Positions 1 through 7,903 of a DNA stretch of 64,000 bases are shown piece by piece. Positions within the stretch are counted from its first letter, which is position 1. Each line of letters begins with the position of its first letter. Below the pieces are notes generated by a model. The model was not told the origin of the DNA. It searched no databases and saw nothing but the letters and a program-made list of their open reading frames with translations. The DNA lies in contig CAVTXH010000003.1 of the NCBI GenBank assembly GCA_963738625.1, forward strand, positions 744,001 to 808,000, in the 5' to 3' direction. Source of the stretch: UBA7672 sp963738625. GTDB lineage: Bacteria > Pseudomonadota > Alphaproteobacteria > Caulobacterales > Hyphomonadaceae. A program made the translations under genes and the position numbers.

Positions 1-189
1 CAGCCCTTCCATCAGCGCCGGATCGATCTCGGCCCGCTTGCCTTTGCGATAGTCGCCGACAAGCCGCACGGCTTCGTCATGCGAAAGGCCCTGGCGTTGC
101 ACGAGACGGTCCACCAGCATGCGTTCGTCGCTTCCGGCGTCGTTCGCGAAATCGTTGCGTGAATCGTCATGAGCTTGAGCTTTCGCCAT
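1..189 (-). CDS. Hypothetical protein, N-terminal part (runs off the window)
   Basis: An open frame starts with ATG at 189 on the minus strand and stays open for 63 codons to the window edge. A good ribosome-binding site (GGAGAA, about 6 nt before the ATG) supports the start. The visible N-terminus is hydrophilic and acidic (MAKAQAHDDSRND), followed by a charged, helix-rich stretch ending KRAEIDPALMEGL. There is no signal peptide or membrane segment. I do not recognise the family. Confidence rests on the start signal and GC-rich third codon positions. Confidence 0.55.
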   Translation of the reverse strand, partial: MAKAQAHDDSRNDFANDAGSDERMLVDRLVQRQGLSHDEAVRLVGDYRKGKRAEIDPALMEGL

Positions 190-382
190 GGCGCATTCTC
201 CCTGTCTTCTTTTTTGCGGCTTGACTTGCCTGCGCTAGCGCAGACCTCCGCCGATGGCTCCAGGTGAAGGCAACCGATCGGCAGATCAGAAGAACCTTCG
301 TCGCGGAGCCTCATATGGTGCGGCAATGCGGCGATGGAATGACAGGCAGATTAAATATGCTGACCTGTCTGCGAAGGCCCGC

Positions 383-970
383 TCAAGCCTCGAACGAGGC
401 TGCGATGCGCTGTGCAATCTTGCGCGCCCCCGCCGCGCCGCCATGCTTGTCGTAGAGCCAGAGCACAACGTTGACGCCGGACTTGTGCTGCACGGCGTAC
501 ATATGCGCGGGCTCGTCATAGACGTCGAAAAATCCCACGCGATGCACGGAGAGCCGCTGGATCAGCTCAGGTCCTTCATGGCCGTTTGATGATTCCGTCC
601 CGTAGCGCTTTTCATCGCCGCCCCAAGCCTGTCCGGGAATCCTGTCCGCATCGCCCCACTGGATCGAGAGCCCTGCGCGGCAGGTCTGCATGAAGGCGGT
701 GAGGTCCTTGAAGCGCTCCGTTCGGCCAACGCCTAGCATGCCGTCGCATTCGGGATAGCCCGACATGGTCGAGCGCCAGTTGCGATAGCCCACCAGCGCC
801 TCCTTCGCGATCTTCTCGCCATAAGCGGGATAGCTGGGCTTCCGATCGTACGGCGACGGAATGATGACAGAGCCGCCGCCGGGAAGCGGCAGGCGCGCCT
901 GCGCAGACGCGAAGGGTGACACGAAGGCGGCTCCCGCGCCGATAAGGACAGAGCGGCGCAGGACCGCCAT
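383..970 (-). CDS. Exported protein of unknown function (195 aa)
   Basis: The protein begins MAVLRRSVLIGAGAA and has an Ala-rich hydrophobic core followed by ASA|QA, a typical signal peptidase I site near residue 24. The double Arg before the core (RRSVLIG) resembles a Tat signal. The mature part (about 170 aa) carries a DGMLGVGRTERF segment and three Trp-rich stretches but no family I can name. The frame stays open upstream into the neighbouring aquaporin region, but the signal peptide fixes the start at 970. The stop is a TGA at 383-385. It lies 23 bp downstream of the aquaporin gene on the same strand, so the two may be co-transcribed. Confidence 0.7.
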   Translation of the reverse strand: MAVLRRSVLIGAGAAFVSPFASAQARLPLPGGGSVIIPSPYDRKPSYPAYGEKIAKEALVGYRNWRSTMSGYPECDGMLGVGRTERFKDLTAFMQTCRAGLSIQWGDADRIPGQAWGGDEKRYGTESSNGHEGPELIQRLSVHRVGFFDVYDEPAHMYAVQHKSGVNVVLWLYDKHGGAAGARKIAQRIAASFEA

Positions 971-993
971 TCGATGCGTTCCGATCCGCCTGC

Positions 994-1674
994 CTAGTCG
1001 GCTTCCAGCATTCTCGTGCGGAACGCCAGGCCGGCAATTGCAGCCCCCGCCAGCGGAGCGACGATGAACAGCCAGAGCTGCTGCAGCGCCACGCCTTGCG
1101 CGAACACGGCCGGACCGAACGAGCGCGCCGGGTTCACCGAAACGCCTGTCACCTGGATGCCGACAATGTGGATCACCGCCAGCGTGAGGCCGATGGCCAG
1201 CCCCGCGAACTGCGCCGGCGCCTTGGTCTGCGTCGAGCCGAGGATCACGGTCACGAACAGGAAGGTGGCGACGATCTCGAACACCAGCGCGGCCGTCATC
1301 GAGTAGCCGCCGAGATAGCCATCGCCCCAGCCATTGGAGCCGAGCGCCCATTCGCCCATCGCGAAGCCGGGCTGTCCCGACGCGATGACATAGAGGACGC
1401 CCGCGCCAGCGAGCGCGCCGAGGAATTGCGCCACCCAATACATCACCATGTCATTCACGCTCATGCGGCCGGCGAGGAATGCGCCGAACGACACGGCGGG
1501 GTTCACATGGCAGCCCGACACCGGGCCGATGCCGTAGGCCATCGCGACGATAGCGAGGCCGAACGCGAACGAAATGCCGAGCTGGCCGACATTGTCGCCG
1601 CCAAGCACGGCGGCGCCGCAACCGAAAAGCACGAGCGTCAGGGTTCCTACAAACTCAGCAAGAAGCTTTTTCAT
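994..1674 (-). CDS. aqpZ: Aquaporin Z-type water channel
   Basis: This is an inner-membrane MIP-family channel for passive water flow. The length of 226 aa matches AqpZ (E. coli 231). Both pore half-helices are present: HVNPAV with NPA at 58-60 and SVNPARS with NPA at 181-183. The selectivity-filter Arg is Arg184 and the filter His is His169. The ATG at 1674 is preceded by GGGAGGGG at good spacing, so an upstream in-frame extension is not needed. One oddity: an ungapped alignment to E. coli AqpZ puts Val178 where the filter residue Thr183 sits, so the constriction may be slightly more hydrophobic. A glycerol channel is less likely because His and Arg of the water filter are kept. Confidence 0.93.
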   Translation of the reverse strand: MKKLLAEFVGTLTLVLFGCGAAVLGGDNVGQLGISFAFGLAIVAMAYGIGPVSGCHVNPAVSFGAFLAGRMSVNDMVMYWVAQFLGALAGAGVLYVIASGQPGFAMGEWALGSNGWGDGYLGGYSMTAALVFEIVATFLFVTVILGSTQTKAPAQFAGLAIGLTLAVIHIVGIQVTGVSVNPARSFGPAVFAQGVALQQLWLFIVAPLAGAAIAGLAFRTRMLEAD

Positions 1675-1832
1675 CTGTCCCCTCCCGAGGAATATGGTGG
1701 TGATGCTGAGCCCGTTTGCCGATGCGCGCCAGAAGGATTCTACCCGATGGCGACTCGATTTCGCTTGCTCGCGCGACGCTAATGTTCTAGCTTTGTTCCA
1801 GACGCCATTGAGGCGCAAAAGGAGGGCTGAAC

Positions 1833-2204
1833 ATGCTCGGCTATGTGACGATTGGAACGCGCGATCTGCCGCGCGCCGTTAAATTCTACGACGCCATCGC
1901 AAAGGAAATGGATACGCCGCGCCTGATGGAGTTCGAAACTTTTATCGCCTGGCAGAAGCCGGATGGTCCGCCCGGCATCGCCGTCACCCTTCCCTACGAC
2001 AAGAAGCCCGCAAGCGTCGGCAACGGCATGATGGTGGCGCTGAAAGCGAAGGACCCGGCGCAGGTGAAACGAATTTATGATCTCGCCCTGTCGATGGGCG
2101 GCACGGACGAAGGCCCGCCGGGCGATCGCGGCGGCGGCTTCTATGCAGCGTATTTCCGCGACCTCGACGGCAACAAGCTCAACGCCTTCTGCATGGGCGG
2201 CTGA
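1833..2204 (+). CDS. VOC-superfamily (glyoxalase/bleomycin-resistance-like) protein
   Basis: The protein has 123 aa, the size of a single-domain vicinal-oxygen-chelate protein. The N-terminus MLGYVTIGTRDLPRAVKFYD is the usual first beta strand and helix of this fold, and the C-terminus has the typical YFRDLDGNKLNAF strand. Such proteins bind a divalent metal and act as lyases, isomerases, dioxygenases or drug-binding proteins; the substrate cannot be told here. A strong AGGAGG lies 9 nt before the ATG. It is transcribed divergently from the aquaporin gene, with about 160 bp between them. Confidence 0.85.
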   Translation: MLGYVTIGTRDLPRAVKFYDAIAKEMDTPRLMEFETFIAWQKPDGPPGIAVTLPYDKKPASVGNGMMVALKAKDPAQVKRIYDLALSMGGTDEGPPGDRGGGFYAAYFRDLDGNKLNAFCMGG

Positions 2205-2268
2205 GGCCATCCTGCGGGCCCAGCCCGGTTGTGCGCTATTCTAGGTCGGGGGACGGCTGGAGAGGCGC

Positions 2269-2385
2269 ATGCCGGGCTGGATGCTGAAAGTGTGGATGGT
2301 GATCCGCGGCCTGTCGGCCGTGGTCATCCTCGCCATGGCCGCCTTGCTGATTCTGATGCTTTTCGGGGTTGAGATCGAGCTTTAG
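2269..2385 (+). CDS. Small single-pass membrane protein (38 aa)
   Basis: A short frame starts with ATG at 2269, preceded by GGAGAGG about 4 nt upstream, and ends with TAG at 2385. The translation starts MPGWMLKVWMVIRG and continues as one hydrophobic helix of about 20 residues (rich in Leu, Ala, Ile and Val) ending FGVEIEL. It follows the VOC gene by 64 bp and precedes the tmRNA promoter. A ribosome-binding site plus one clean transmembrane helix supports a real small membrane protein, but no family is recognised and the frame is short. Confidence 0.4.
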   Translation: MPGWMLKVWMVIRGLSAVVILAMAALLILMLFGVEIEL

Positions 2386-2432
2386 AGCCGCAGCAGGCCC
2401 TTCTTTCCCCGTTAGGCAATCGCGCCTATATT

Positions 2433-2760
2433 CAACTCGTTCCGCAAGGAACTATGGCGATAAACCCTCGCGTAATAAGCGGACCGGACCCGGGGGCAGT
2501 GCCCGGCGGCTCCACCAAATCTTCCCGGTCGTGGCCGGACTGTTTGGGGCCGATACAGGATCGACGGACGTGTAAAGGCGAAGACTTTGCCCGCGTGGGC
2601 CCCGTTAGAAGCCCATTACGCAATAGTTGCCAACGACAACTTTGCTCAGGATCAAGCTCTTGCTGCGTAAGCAGCGGAACTTATCCGCACACTTAAGTCC
2701 TTAGCTCTAGCCAGCTAAGGCGGGGCTCGGGGCGGCGCCTGGCAACAGAAGCCGCCCCAC
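2433..2760 (+). ncRNA. ssrA: tmRNA, circularly permuted two-piece form (ssrA); outer ends approximate
   Basis: tmRNA rescues stalled ribosomes and tags the nascent protein for proteolysis. Here the gene is permuted as in alphaproteobacteria: the acceptor piece comes first and ends with discriminator A and an encoded CCA at 2514-2517, followed by a 28-nt spacer. The coding piece starts at 2546. The acceptor stem pairs GGGGCCG (2546-2552) with CGGCTCC (2507-2513) and includes a G3-U wobble, the alanine identity element. The T-stem is CCGGG/CCCGG around a 7-nt loop at 2491-2506. The reading frame at 2629-2670 encodes ANDNFAQDQALAA then TAA, close to the Caulobacter tag. A TATATT at 2427-2432 may be the -10 box. 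Mature ends are inferred; the precursor is expected to be processed into two RNAs. Confidence 0.95.
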
Positions 2761-2767
2761 TTGTTTT
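2729..2767 (+). terminator. Terminator-like hairpin at the 3' end of ssrA
   Basis: GGGGCGGC (2729-2736) pairs perfectly with GCCGCCCC (2751-2758), followed by ACTTGTTTT. It looks like an intrinsic terminator, although part of the stem could belong to a 3' helix of the tmRNA coding piece. Confidence 0.6.
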
Positions 2768-2800
2768 CCGGCGCCGATGACCGTCGTTCAGCCCGCTTCC

Positions 2801-2867
2801 GGGAATGGGGAGTAGGGAATAGTCCGTGCGACATCAGCCGGCTGGCGTTCCCCTACTCCCCATTCCC
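2801..2867. repeat. Inverted repeat with 17-bp perfect arms
   Basis: GGGAATGGGGAGTAGGG at 2801-2817 is repeated as its exact reverse complement at 2851-2867, with a 33-nt spacer. Each arm continues with further GGGAAT/ATTCCC or CTCCC units, so the element is built of short G-run repeats. It sits between ssrA and osmC and resembles dispersed intergenic palindromes. Confidence 0.75.
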
Positions 2868-2928
2868 TACTCCCTGACGCCCAACCGTCCTATGTTCTCC
2901 TCAAGCATGCAGCCCCGAGGAGAGATCA

Positions 2929-3369
2929 ATGAAACGCACCGCACAGGCCGTCTGGTCAGGCGCACTCAAGGACGGCAAGGGCTCGATCTCGCTGCAGAGC
3001 GGCGTGCTTAAGGACTCGCCCTACTCCTTCAAGGCGCGCTTCGAGGATGAGAGTGGAAAGTCGGCAACCAATCCGGAAGAACTGATCGCCGCCGCGCACG
3101 CCTCCTGCTTCGCCATGCAGCTCTCGCACTTCCTCGCTGAAGCCGGCCACCCCGCCGCAAAGCTGACCGCCAGTGCGGAAGTCACCATCGGGCCCGTTCC
3201 CACCGGCGGCCAGGCGATCTCGAAAAGCGCGCTCACGCTCCGTGGCGACGTGCCGGGCATGAGCGAGGCGCAGTTCGTCGAACTCGCCAACAAGGCCAAG
3301 GCCGGCTGCCCGGTATCAAAGGCGCTGGCCGCGATCGAGATCACGCTGGATGCGAAGCTGGAGCCGTAG
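2929..3369 (+). CDS. osmC: OsmC-type peroxidase
   Basis: OsmC proteins are cytoplasmic thiol peroxidases that reduce organic hydroperoxides. This 146-aa protein matches E. coli OsmC (143 aa) along its whole length: the TNPEELIAAAHASC segment holds the first redox Cys60, and KAGCPVSKAL holds Cys127. The conserved catalytic Arg37 and Glu51 are also present. The WSGALKDGKGSIS start and the SGVL motif place it with OsmC rather than Ohr. The ATG at 2929 follows GAGGAGAG. It is monocistronic, downstream of the ssrA palindrome; osmotic or oxidative induction is known for the family but not shown here. Confidence 0.93.
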   Translation: MKRTAQAVWSGALKDGKGSISLQSGVLKDSPYSFKARFEDESGKSATNPEELIAAAHASCFAMQLSHFLAEAGHPAAKLTASAEVTIGPVPTGGQAISKSALTLRGDVPGMSEAQFVELANKAKAGCPVSKALAAIEITLDAKLEP

Positions 3370-3446
3370 AGTGCGTTGAGAGGAGCGAATGCACCGCGCG
3401 CGAATGTGGCGCGATGATGCATTTCCGGCTTTGCCTTCCATGCGCC

Positions 3447-4016
3447 CTACGCGCCGGAAATGACGCCGTAGCTCTCGCCTTCCGACACCGCGACCAGGAC
3501 GTGCCGAACCTTGTCCGCCACGTCGCTCAGCGGCCGCGAATGGTCGAACGGCCAGCTATCCTCGATGACATAGAGGATGAACTCGTCGCTGATCATCCAG
3601 CCCGCCGTGGCGTCCATCACGCCTTCGCCAAGTTCGCCCTTCGCAACCACGAGATAGCTTTCCTCGCCGCGCACATCCCACGCACCCGGAGATTTCCTGC
3701 CTGCTCCGTCATTCGACTCCGGATGCATCGGCAGCGCCAGCAGATCCTGTGCGACGAGAGAGAAATTATGCGCCAGCTTGCCCTGCGCCATCAGCCACCG
3801 GTCCATCCACGCATTGGCGCTCGACCGCACCAGTCCGCCGGAAATGGTCAGCAGCGCGCGCTCCGCGGGCGTTCCGGCAGGCGCCAGCGCCCACACATCG
3901 GGCTCGCGCCATCCTCGCCGGCACACCGACCGTCCCAGCTCGCCCGAAGCCCAGAGCAGGCCCTGTACGTAGTCGAACATCCCCGGAGGCGCTGGAATTC
4001 TGGCGATTGTTTCCAC
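3447..4016 (-). CDS. Protein of unknown function, last gene of the P450 operon
   Basis: A 189-aa soluble protein starts at GTG 4016. The start is supported by AGGAG 7 nt upstream, inside and just after the stop of the P450 gene, so translation is probably coupled. No signal peptide or membrane helix is seen. Conserved-looking segments are APPGMFDYVQGLLWASGE near the N-terminus, a central WMDRWLMAQGKLAHNFSL and a C-terminal IEDSWPFDHSRPLSDVADK. I do not recognise the family. Its place after the P450 hints at a role tied to that enzyme, but this is inference from order alone. It converges with osmC. Confidence 0.75.
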   Translation of the reverse strand: METIARIPAPPGMFDYVQGLLWASGELGRSVCRRGWREPDVWALAPAGTPAERALLTISGGLVRSSANAWMDRWLMAQGKLAHNFSLVAQDLLALPMHPESNDGAGRKSPGAWDVRGEESYLVVAKGELGEGVMDATAGWMISDEFILYVIEDSWPFDHSRPLSDVADKVRHVLVAVSEGESYGVISGA

Positions 4017-4024
4017 GGCCGCTC

Positions 4025-5407
4025 CTACCGCTTCTCGACATAGAGCGGCATGCCGCCCTCGGGCCGCAGCGTGATGCGGATGTTGGGCTCAACCTGATGC
4101 GCCGGATTGGGAAGGAATTTCAGCGCGCGCACCAGCGTCGCGAGAATGGCGACAGCCTCCATGTAAGCGAACTTCATGCCGATGCAGATGCGCGGTCCCG
4201 CGCCAAACGGCATGTACTGGAACCGCGGCCGCCCTTCGGAACGCTCCTCCGAGAAACGCTCCGGATCGAACCGTTCAGGGTTCTCCCATAAGAGCTTGTG
4301 GCGGTGCATGATGTAGACGAGGGCAAAGGCGAGGTCGCCCTTCTTCACCTGGACGCCATCGCCGAGGTCGATGTCGGCATTGGCGATCCGGTCGATGATC
4401 GCGACCGGCGGATAAAGCCGCATCGCTTCCTTGATGACCTGCTCATGGTACGGCATGGCGTCGACCATCGCCGCGTCGATCTCCCTGTCGCCGCACACAT
4501 CGCGAACTTCCCTGAGCAGGCGATCCTGTATCTCGGGCGAGTTGGCAATCAGGTAGAGCGAATAGGTCAGCGTCAGCGCCGTGGTCTCGTGCCCCGCACC
4601 GATGAAGGTCACGACATTGTCGCGCAGCTCGACATCCGAAAGGCCGCGCCCCGTTTCGGGATCACGCGCCGCCAGCAGAAGCCCCAGCAGGTCCTTGCGC
4701 TCGGCGCCGCTGGCGCGTCGGCGTTCGATGGCGTCGACGGCGGACGTCTTGAGACCCTTCGCCGCAACCCTGCCCTTGCCGCCCCATGGCCGGGGTATCC
4801 AGCCCGGCGCGCCGAACATGTCGAGCATGTCCGGCTTGCCCATCGTCTCGATGTAGTCGCTGACCGTGCTGGCCATCCTCTCATGGCCGAAGTTCGGATC
4901 GACGCCGCCAAGGATGGTCTCGACGATCACATCCAGCGTCGCGTGCTGCATCTCGTTCATCACATCGATGGGCTTCTCCGCACCCGCCGCCTTGATGCGT
5001 TCAACCGTCGCTTCGGCGGAAGCCGAGAAGGCAGGCACAAGCGCACGCAAGGCGTCGATCCTGAAAGCGGGTGAAGCGGCGCGGCGCTGAAACTTCCAGT
5101 GCTCGCCCTCCGCCGTCAGCATGCCGTCGCCGACGGCAGGCCCAAGCAGCTTCTTCTGGAAGGGCGATTTCCGGAAGACGTCTGCGTGGTCGAGGAACAT
5201 CGCCTTCATGTGTTCCGGCTGGCGGAAATAGTGGAATGTGCGTCCGACCCAGCGCACGCCGTGGTACGGGTTCTCGTACATCGCCTTTGGCCAGACATAG
5301 AGCGGATTGGCGATCATCTGCAGCAGGCCGCGCCCCAGCGGCAGCGGCTTTTCAGGCGGGATGACTGTCTGCGGGATGAAGTCGGGCGAGGTCAGCGTGT
5401 CAGCCAT
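4025..5407 (-). CDS. Cytochrome P450 monooxygenase
   Basis: A complete P450 of 460 aa. The oxygen-binding I-helix reads FIGAGHETTAL, the K-helix ExxR is in EAMRLYPP, the PERF-type motif is in FDPERFSEER, and the heme-ligand loop is FGAGPRICIG with Cys408. The PFQKKLLGPAVGDGML and GEHWKFQRR segments (helix C region) resemble bacterial CYP4/CYP102-like enzymes, which often oxidise fatty acids or other hydrophobic substrates; the real substrate is unknown. The ATG at 5407 lies 2 bp after the stop of the upstream PLP-enzyme gene. A TTG at 5413 overlapping that stop is a possible alternative start. No reductase or ferredoxin gene is adjacent, so electron donors must be encoded elsewhere. Confidence 0.95.
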   Translation of the reverse strand: MADTLTSPDFIPQTVIPPEKPLPLGRGLLQMIANPLYVWPKAMYENPYHGVRWVGRTFHYFRQPEHMKAMFLDHADVFRKSPFQKKLLGPAVGDGMLTAEGEHWKFQRRAASPAFRIDALRALVPAFSASAEATVERIKAAGAEKPIDVMNEMQHATLDVIVETILGGVDPNFGHERMASTVSDYIETMGKPDMLDMFGAPGWIPRPWGGKGRVAAKGLKTSAVDAIERRRASGAERKDLLGLLLAARDPETGRGLSDVELRDNVVTFIGAGHETTALTLTYSLYLIANSPEIQDRLLREVRDVCGDREIDAAMVDAMPYHEQVIKEAMRLYPPVAIIDRIANADIDLGDGVQVKKGDLAFALVYIMHRHKLLWENPERFDPERFSEERSEGRPRFQYMPFGAGPRICIGMKFAYMEAVAILATLVRALKFLPNPAHQVEPNIRITLRPEGGMPLYVEKR

Positions 5408-5409
5408 GC

Positions 5410-6708
5410 TCAAGCTTTCAGCGCCTGTTCGATATCGGCGATCAGATCATCGGGATTCTCGATGCCGATCGACAGGCGGACCAGGGCTTCCGTGATGCCC
5501 AGCCGTTTGCGGCTTTCCTGCGGCACGTCCGAATGGGTCATGGCGGCGGGGTGGGACGCCAGCGTCTCTGTACCGCCGAGGCTGACCGCCAGTTTGATCA
5601 CCTGCAGGGCGTTGAGGAATTTGAAGGCTTCCGCCTCCCCGCCGTCGATCTCGAACCCGAAGGTTGAACCGGCGGTGACGCACTGCCGTTCGAAAAGCGC
5701 CCGGTCGGGATGGTCCTGCGGCAGGAAGCCAAGATACCAGACCGACTTCACCCGCGGATGCGTGCTGAGGTATTTCGCGACCTTCCGCGCTCCAAGCTCC
5801 GCGGCGTCCATCCGCACCTTCAGCGTCTCGAGCGAGCGTAGAAGCAGCCAGGCCGTATGCGGATCGGTCATCGTCCCGAGGATCGTCCGCATCACGCGAA
5901 CCGGCGCGACCCATGCCTCCTCGCCCGAACACGCCCCGGCGATCAGGTCGGAATGGCCGCCGACGTACTTTGTAAGCGACGTGACGCAGAGGTCGGCGCC
6001 CAGCTTCAGCGGCATCTGCCACAGCGGCCCGAGGAAAGTATTGTCGACAATCACCGGCGGGCGCCCAGCCGGGCTGGCGAGGCTCTCCGAAATCTCGCGC
6101 GCCAGCGCGATGTCGACCAGGCCGTTGGTGGGGTTGGCCGGCGTCTCGAGATAGACCGCGCCGACCTTGCCGCCGCCCTGCGCCGCCTTGGCGACCGCCG
6201 CCATCGCCGCCTCGCGGAATCCGACCTCGCCCGCCTCCGCCATAAAGCCCACGCCCTTCACGCCGAACTGCGGAAGAATGTTGTGCACAAGAAACTCTGT
6301 GCCGCCGTACACCGGTTCGGAGAATACGAAGCTGTCGCCGGGCCGCAGGAACGTCATCAGCGTCGTCGAGATCGCCGCCATGCCGGACGCAAACGCCAGC
6401 GCCTTCTCCGCACCGTCCCACACCGCCAGCCTGTCTTCGAGCACTTCGAGATTGGGGTTGTTGATGCGCGAATAGATCAACCCGATCTCTTCGCCCTTGT
6501 TCTTCTCCCGAAGGCCATAAGCGAGCTCGAAGAAGGCTTTTCCCTCCTCCGCATTCCTGAAGACGAAGGTCGATGTCTGGAACAGCGGCGGCTTGAGCGC
6601 GCCTTCGGAGAGGGAGGGCGAATACCCATACCCCATCATCAGAGTTTCAGGAGCAAGCGATCGCGCCCCCAGTTTCTTGGAACGGTAAGGCTTTGCTGGG
6701 CGGGTCAT
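5410..6708 (-). CDS. Cys/Met-metabolism PLP enzyme (cystathionine gamma-synthase family)
   Basis: A fold-type I PLP enzyme of 432 aa. The Schiff-base lysine is Lys247 in TSLTKYVGGHSD. Other family marks are YSRINNPN (phosphate-binding Tyr/Arg from the neighbouring subunit), FASGMAAI, ETPANPT and VDNTF. Family members make or cleave cystathionine, homocysteine or methionine, or sulfhydrylate O-acyl-homoserine; the motifs do not settle which. I start at ATG 6708, because a longer frame upstream looks non-coding. It is the first gene of a three-gene minus-strand operon with the P450 and an unknown protein, an unusual partner for ordinary methionine synthesis. It is divergent from sspB. Confidence 0.9.
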   Translation of the reverse strand: MTRPAKPYRSKKLGARSLAPETLMMGYGYSPSLSEGALKPPLFQTSTFVFRNAEEGKAFFELAYGLREKNKGEEIGLIYSRINNPNLEVLEDRLAVWDGAEKALAFASGMAAISTTLMTFLRPGDSFVFSEPVYGGTEFLVHNILPQFGVKGVGFMAEAGEVGFREAAMAAVAKAAQGGGKVGAVYLETPANPTNGLVDIALAREISESLASPAGRPPVIVDNTFLGPLWQMPLKLGADLCVTSLTKYVGGHSDLIAGACSGEEAWVAPVRVMRTILGTMTDPHTAWLLLRSLETLKVRMDAAELGARKVAKYLSTHPRVKSVWYLGFLPQDHPDRALFERQCVTAGSTFGFEIDGGEAEAFKFLNALQVIKLAVSLGGTETLASHPAAMTHSDVPQESRKRLGITEALVRLSIGIENPDDLIADIEQALKA

Positions 6709-6900
6709 GTGTCTGACGATAGGGCGGTTTGTCGCGCGGGAAAATGAAATGTTGCGGTTCTCTCTTGCGCCCCGGCTCGGGATCGGCGTTATCGTGCCCG
6801 GGAACGAGGCGAACAATATGGCTCGCCCCGGACTAGAACCCAATTTACCCGACCTACATCAGGCCTTAGGCCTGACCACTAGGGCGAGGGAGGGCGAGAG

Positions 6901-7401
6901 TTGGACCGGTCACCGGGATCCGCGAAGGACCACATCGGCTATCAGGCGCTGACCCAGGTCGCCCTGAAAGGAGTCGTGCGTTCGGCGCTGGAGCAAGCCT
7001 CGAAGCTCGAACACCTGCCGGGAGATCACCACTTCTACGTCACTTTCCGCACGCGCACGCAGGGCGTGCAGATGGCGGATTACCTGAAGGACCGCTTTCC
7101 TGAAGAGATGACCATTGTCGTCCAGCATCAGTACTGGGACTTCGAAGTCTTCGAAGACCGCTTCGAGATCATCCTAAAATTCTCTGGCGTGCCGCAGCAC
7201 CTGCGCATTCCCTTCGCGGCGGTCACGCGCTTCTTCGATCCGTCGGTGAATTTCGGCCTGCAGTTCGACACCGACGAAGCCTCGACCTTCTCCGAGGCGC
7301 GGCCTGTTGTCGCGCAGAAGCCCGCAGCGGCGCCTGCCGTGGCGGCAACGACCGAAGCCGAGGGCACCGTCGTTTCCCTCGACGCGTTCCGGCGCAAATA
7401 A
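6901..7401 (+). CDS. sspB: ClpXP adaptor SspB (alpha type)
   Basis: SspB binds the N-terminal part of the ssrA tag and delivers tagged proteins to ClpXP. The protein has 166 aa and the alpha-type core: ALKGVVRSAL, LPGDHHFYVTFRT, FPEEMTIVVQHQYWD, then FGGVP-like FSGVPQHLRIPF and RFFDPSVNFGLQF. A disordered Ala/Pro linker follows, ending in VVSLDAFRRK, the ClpX-binding tail. The start is TTG at 6901, backed by GGGAGGGCG just upstream and by the start of homology a few residues later. The tmRNA gene that makes its ligand lies 4.1 kb upstream. It is followed at 14 bp by a thioesterase gene, likely in one operon. Confidence 0.93.
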   Translation: MDRSPGSAKDHIGYQALTQVALKGVVRSALEQASKLEHLPGDHHFYVTFRTRTQGVQMADYLKDRFPEEMTIVVQHQYWDFEVFEDRFEIILKFSGVPQHLRIPFAAVTRFFDPSVNFGLQFDTDEASTFSEARPVVAQKPAAAPAVAATTEAEGTVVSLDAFRRK

Positions 7402-7415
7402 CCGGCCGAGCCTAG

Positions 7416-7880
7416 GTGAGTTCCGATACAGCCAAGGACGACCCGCCCCACGTCTCCGACGCGGAGATGCTGGCGCGTTTCAACAGCTCGAAAAAGCGAC
7501 CGCCCTGCACCGAGACGGTGGGGATGAAGCTAACGCATGTCGACCAGGCAAGCATGACGGCGCGCTACGCGTTCGAAGCGAAGCAGGATTTCGCCAACCC
7601 GACCGGCGCCATACAGGGCGGCTTCATCGCCGCGATGCTGGACGAGGCGATGAGCGCCACCGCGATCATCGCCTCCAACGTCACCATGAACGCCCCGACG
7701 CTGGAGATGAAAATCTCCTTTCTGCGCCCGCTATTCGTCGGCAAGGCGACAGCCGAGGCCCGCATCCTGAAATGGGGAAAGTCCACCTGCTTCATCGAGG
7801 CGGAGCTGTTCGATCCCGAAGGCAGGCTAGTCGCCAAGGCCAGCGCCACCCAGGCGCCCAAGCCGTTCAAGCGGTTCTAG
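7416..7880 (+). CDS. PaaI-type hotdog thioesterase
   Basis: A 154-aa single hotdog-fold protein. The catalytic/structural region reads NPTGAIQGGFIAAMLDEAMS: the central helix with the GG turn and the conserved Asp or Glu typical of PaaI/4HBT enzymes. The segment EMKISFLRPLF followed by a strand ending FIEAELFDPEGRLVAKASAT is also typical. It probably hydrolyses an acyl-CoA thioester in the cytoplasm; the acyl group is unknown. The start is GTG at 7416, chosen because it lies 14 bp after sspB and gives the normal family length. Confidence 0.88.
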   Translation: MSSDTAKDDPPHVSDAEMLARFNSSKKRPPCTETVGMKLTHVDQASMTARYAFEAKQDFANPTGAIQGGFIAAMLDEAMSATAIIASNVTMNAPTLEMKISFLRPLFVGKATAEARILKWGKSTCFIEAELFDPEGRLVAKASATQAPKPFKRF

Positions 7881-7903
7881 CAAGCCGCTCTGGGCGACCG
7901 GCC

